DNA of 64,000 bases from Rhodosalinus halophilus (GTDB lineage Bacteria > Pseudomonadota > Alphaproteobacteria > Rhodobacterales > Rhodobacteraceae): the NCBI RefSeq assembly GCF_003298775.1, contig NZ_QNTQ01000004.1, forward strand, positions 1-64,000, written 5' to 3'. This document shows, piece by piece, positions 63,960 to 64,000 of this stretch (position 1 is the first letter of the stretch; every line of letters begins with the position of its first letter). The notes under the pieces were generated by a model. It ran no database searches and was not told the origin of the DNA. It saw only the letters and a list, made by a program, of their open reading frames with translations. A program made the position numbers and the translations under genes.

Positions 63960-64000
63960 TCGGGTATCTCCTGCTCTGCCTCAGACCTTTTTGTCGCGGA

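Noticed and set aside
1-64000. CRISPR array, tRNA/rRNA genes, insertion sequences, prophage
   Set aside because: No regularly spaced repeats, tRNA-like cloverleaf in gaps, transposase or integrase motifs or terminal inverted repeats were seen.

Overview
The window is about 64 kb of high-GC chromosome from an alphaproteobacterium, most likely Rhodobacteraceae/Paracoccaceae (Rhodobacterales). Three things point there: family gene orders (ctaC-ctaB-small ORF-ctaG-ctaE-surf1-thrC-M16 peptidase; glnE with a small overlapping partner; an acetate symporter with a DUF4212 subunit and a DUF294 regulator), alphaproteobacterial regulatory sites (a GAAC-N7-GAAC SOS box and a CtrA-like box), and a dispersed intergenic repeat containing AAATACCCC. 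I saw no rRNA, tRNA, CRISPR array, phage or insertion sequence. Most of the window is ordinary core genome, tightly packed, with many 1-4 base start/stop overlaps.

Layout. 0-7 kb: adenylate kinase, a two-subunit sodium/acetate-type symporter, a cNMP/CBS/DUF294 regulator and a membrane-anchored DnaQ-type exonuclease. 6.8-11.2 kb: a PIN-domain protein overlapping an RlmI-like rRNA methyltransferase (minus strand), divergent from the Entner-Doudoroff pair edd-eda, which has a palindromic operator. 11.2-17.3 kb: glnE and partner, a YbaK-type deacylase, a DUF2852 protein behind two matching inverted repeats, an RDD protein, arginyl/leucyl-tRNA-protein transferase and a GNAT enzyme. 17.4-20.7 kb: a selenium module, an oxidoreductase-SelD fusion facing tRNA 2-selenouridine synthase. 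20.7-26.5 kb: aldo/keto reductase, an orphan SOS-controlled imuA-like gene, an SDR, an MFS transporter and metG. 26.6-31.3 kb: glpD-glpK behind direct-repeat operators, then a sulfatase-type hydrolase.

31.4-39.3 kb is the most unusual part. An H-NOX-like protein sits directly upstream of an HNOBA-GGDEF diguanylate cyclase, but it appears to lack the proximal heme histidine and the YxSxR motif. It is followed by an MttB-like methyltransferase, a HAD phosphatase, DUF3572, a PleD-like cyclase whose receiver domains are degenerate, an 844-base stretch with no recognisable gene, then DUF983 and NUDIX genes.

39.3-48.8 kb: EamA transporter, fatty acid desaturase, an XRE regulator with a palindrome at its start codon, an aquaporin-arsenate reductase pair, MTA phosphorylase and apt (methylthioadenosine and adenine salvage), a small membrane protein, an FAD-linked oxidase, a metallo-hydrolase and a RimJ-like acetyltransferase. 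48.8-55.6 kb: the cytochrome c oxidase (subunits II and III, heme O synthase, Cox11, Surf1) and threonine synthase cluster; subunit I is not here. 55.7-64 kb: tldD, a probably frameshifted small gene, dprA behind a CtrA-like box, topA, a 3-oxoacid CoA-transferase pair and a lytic transglycosylase. Calls rest on reading motifs and family knowledge; no database search was run.
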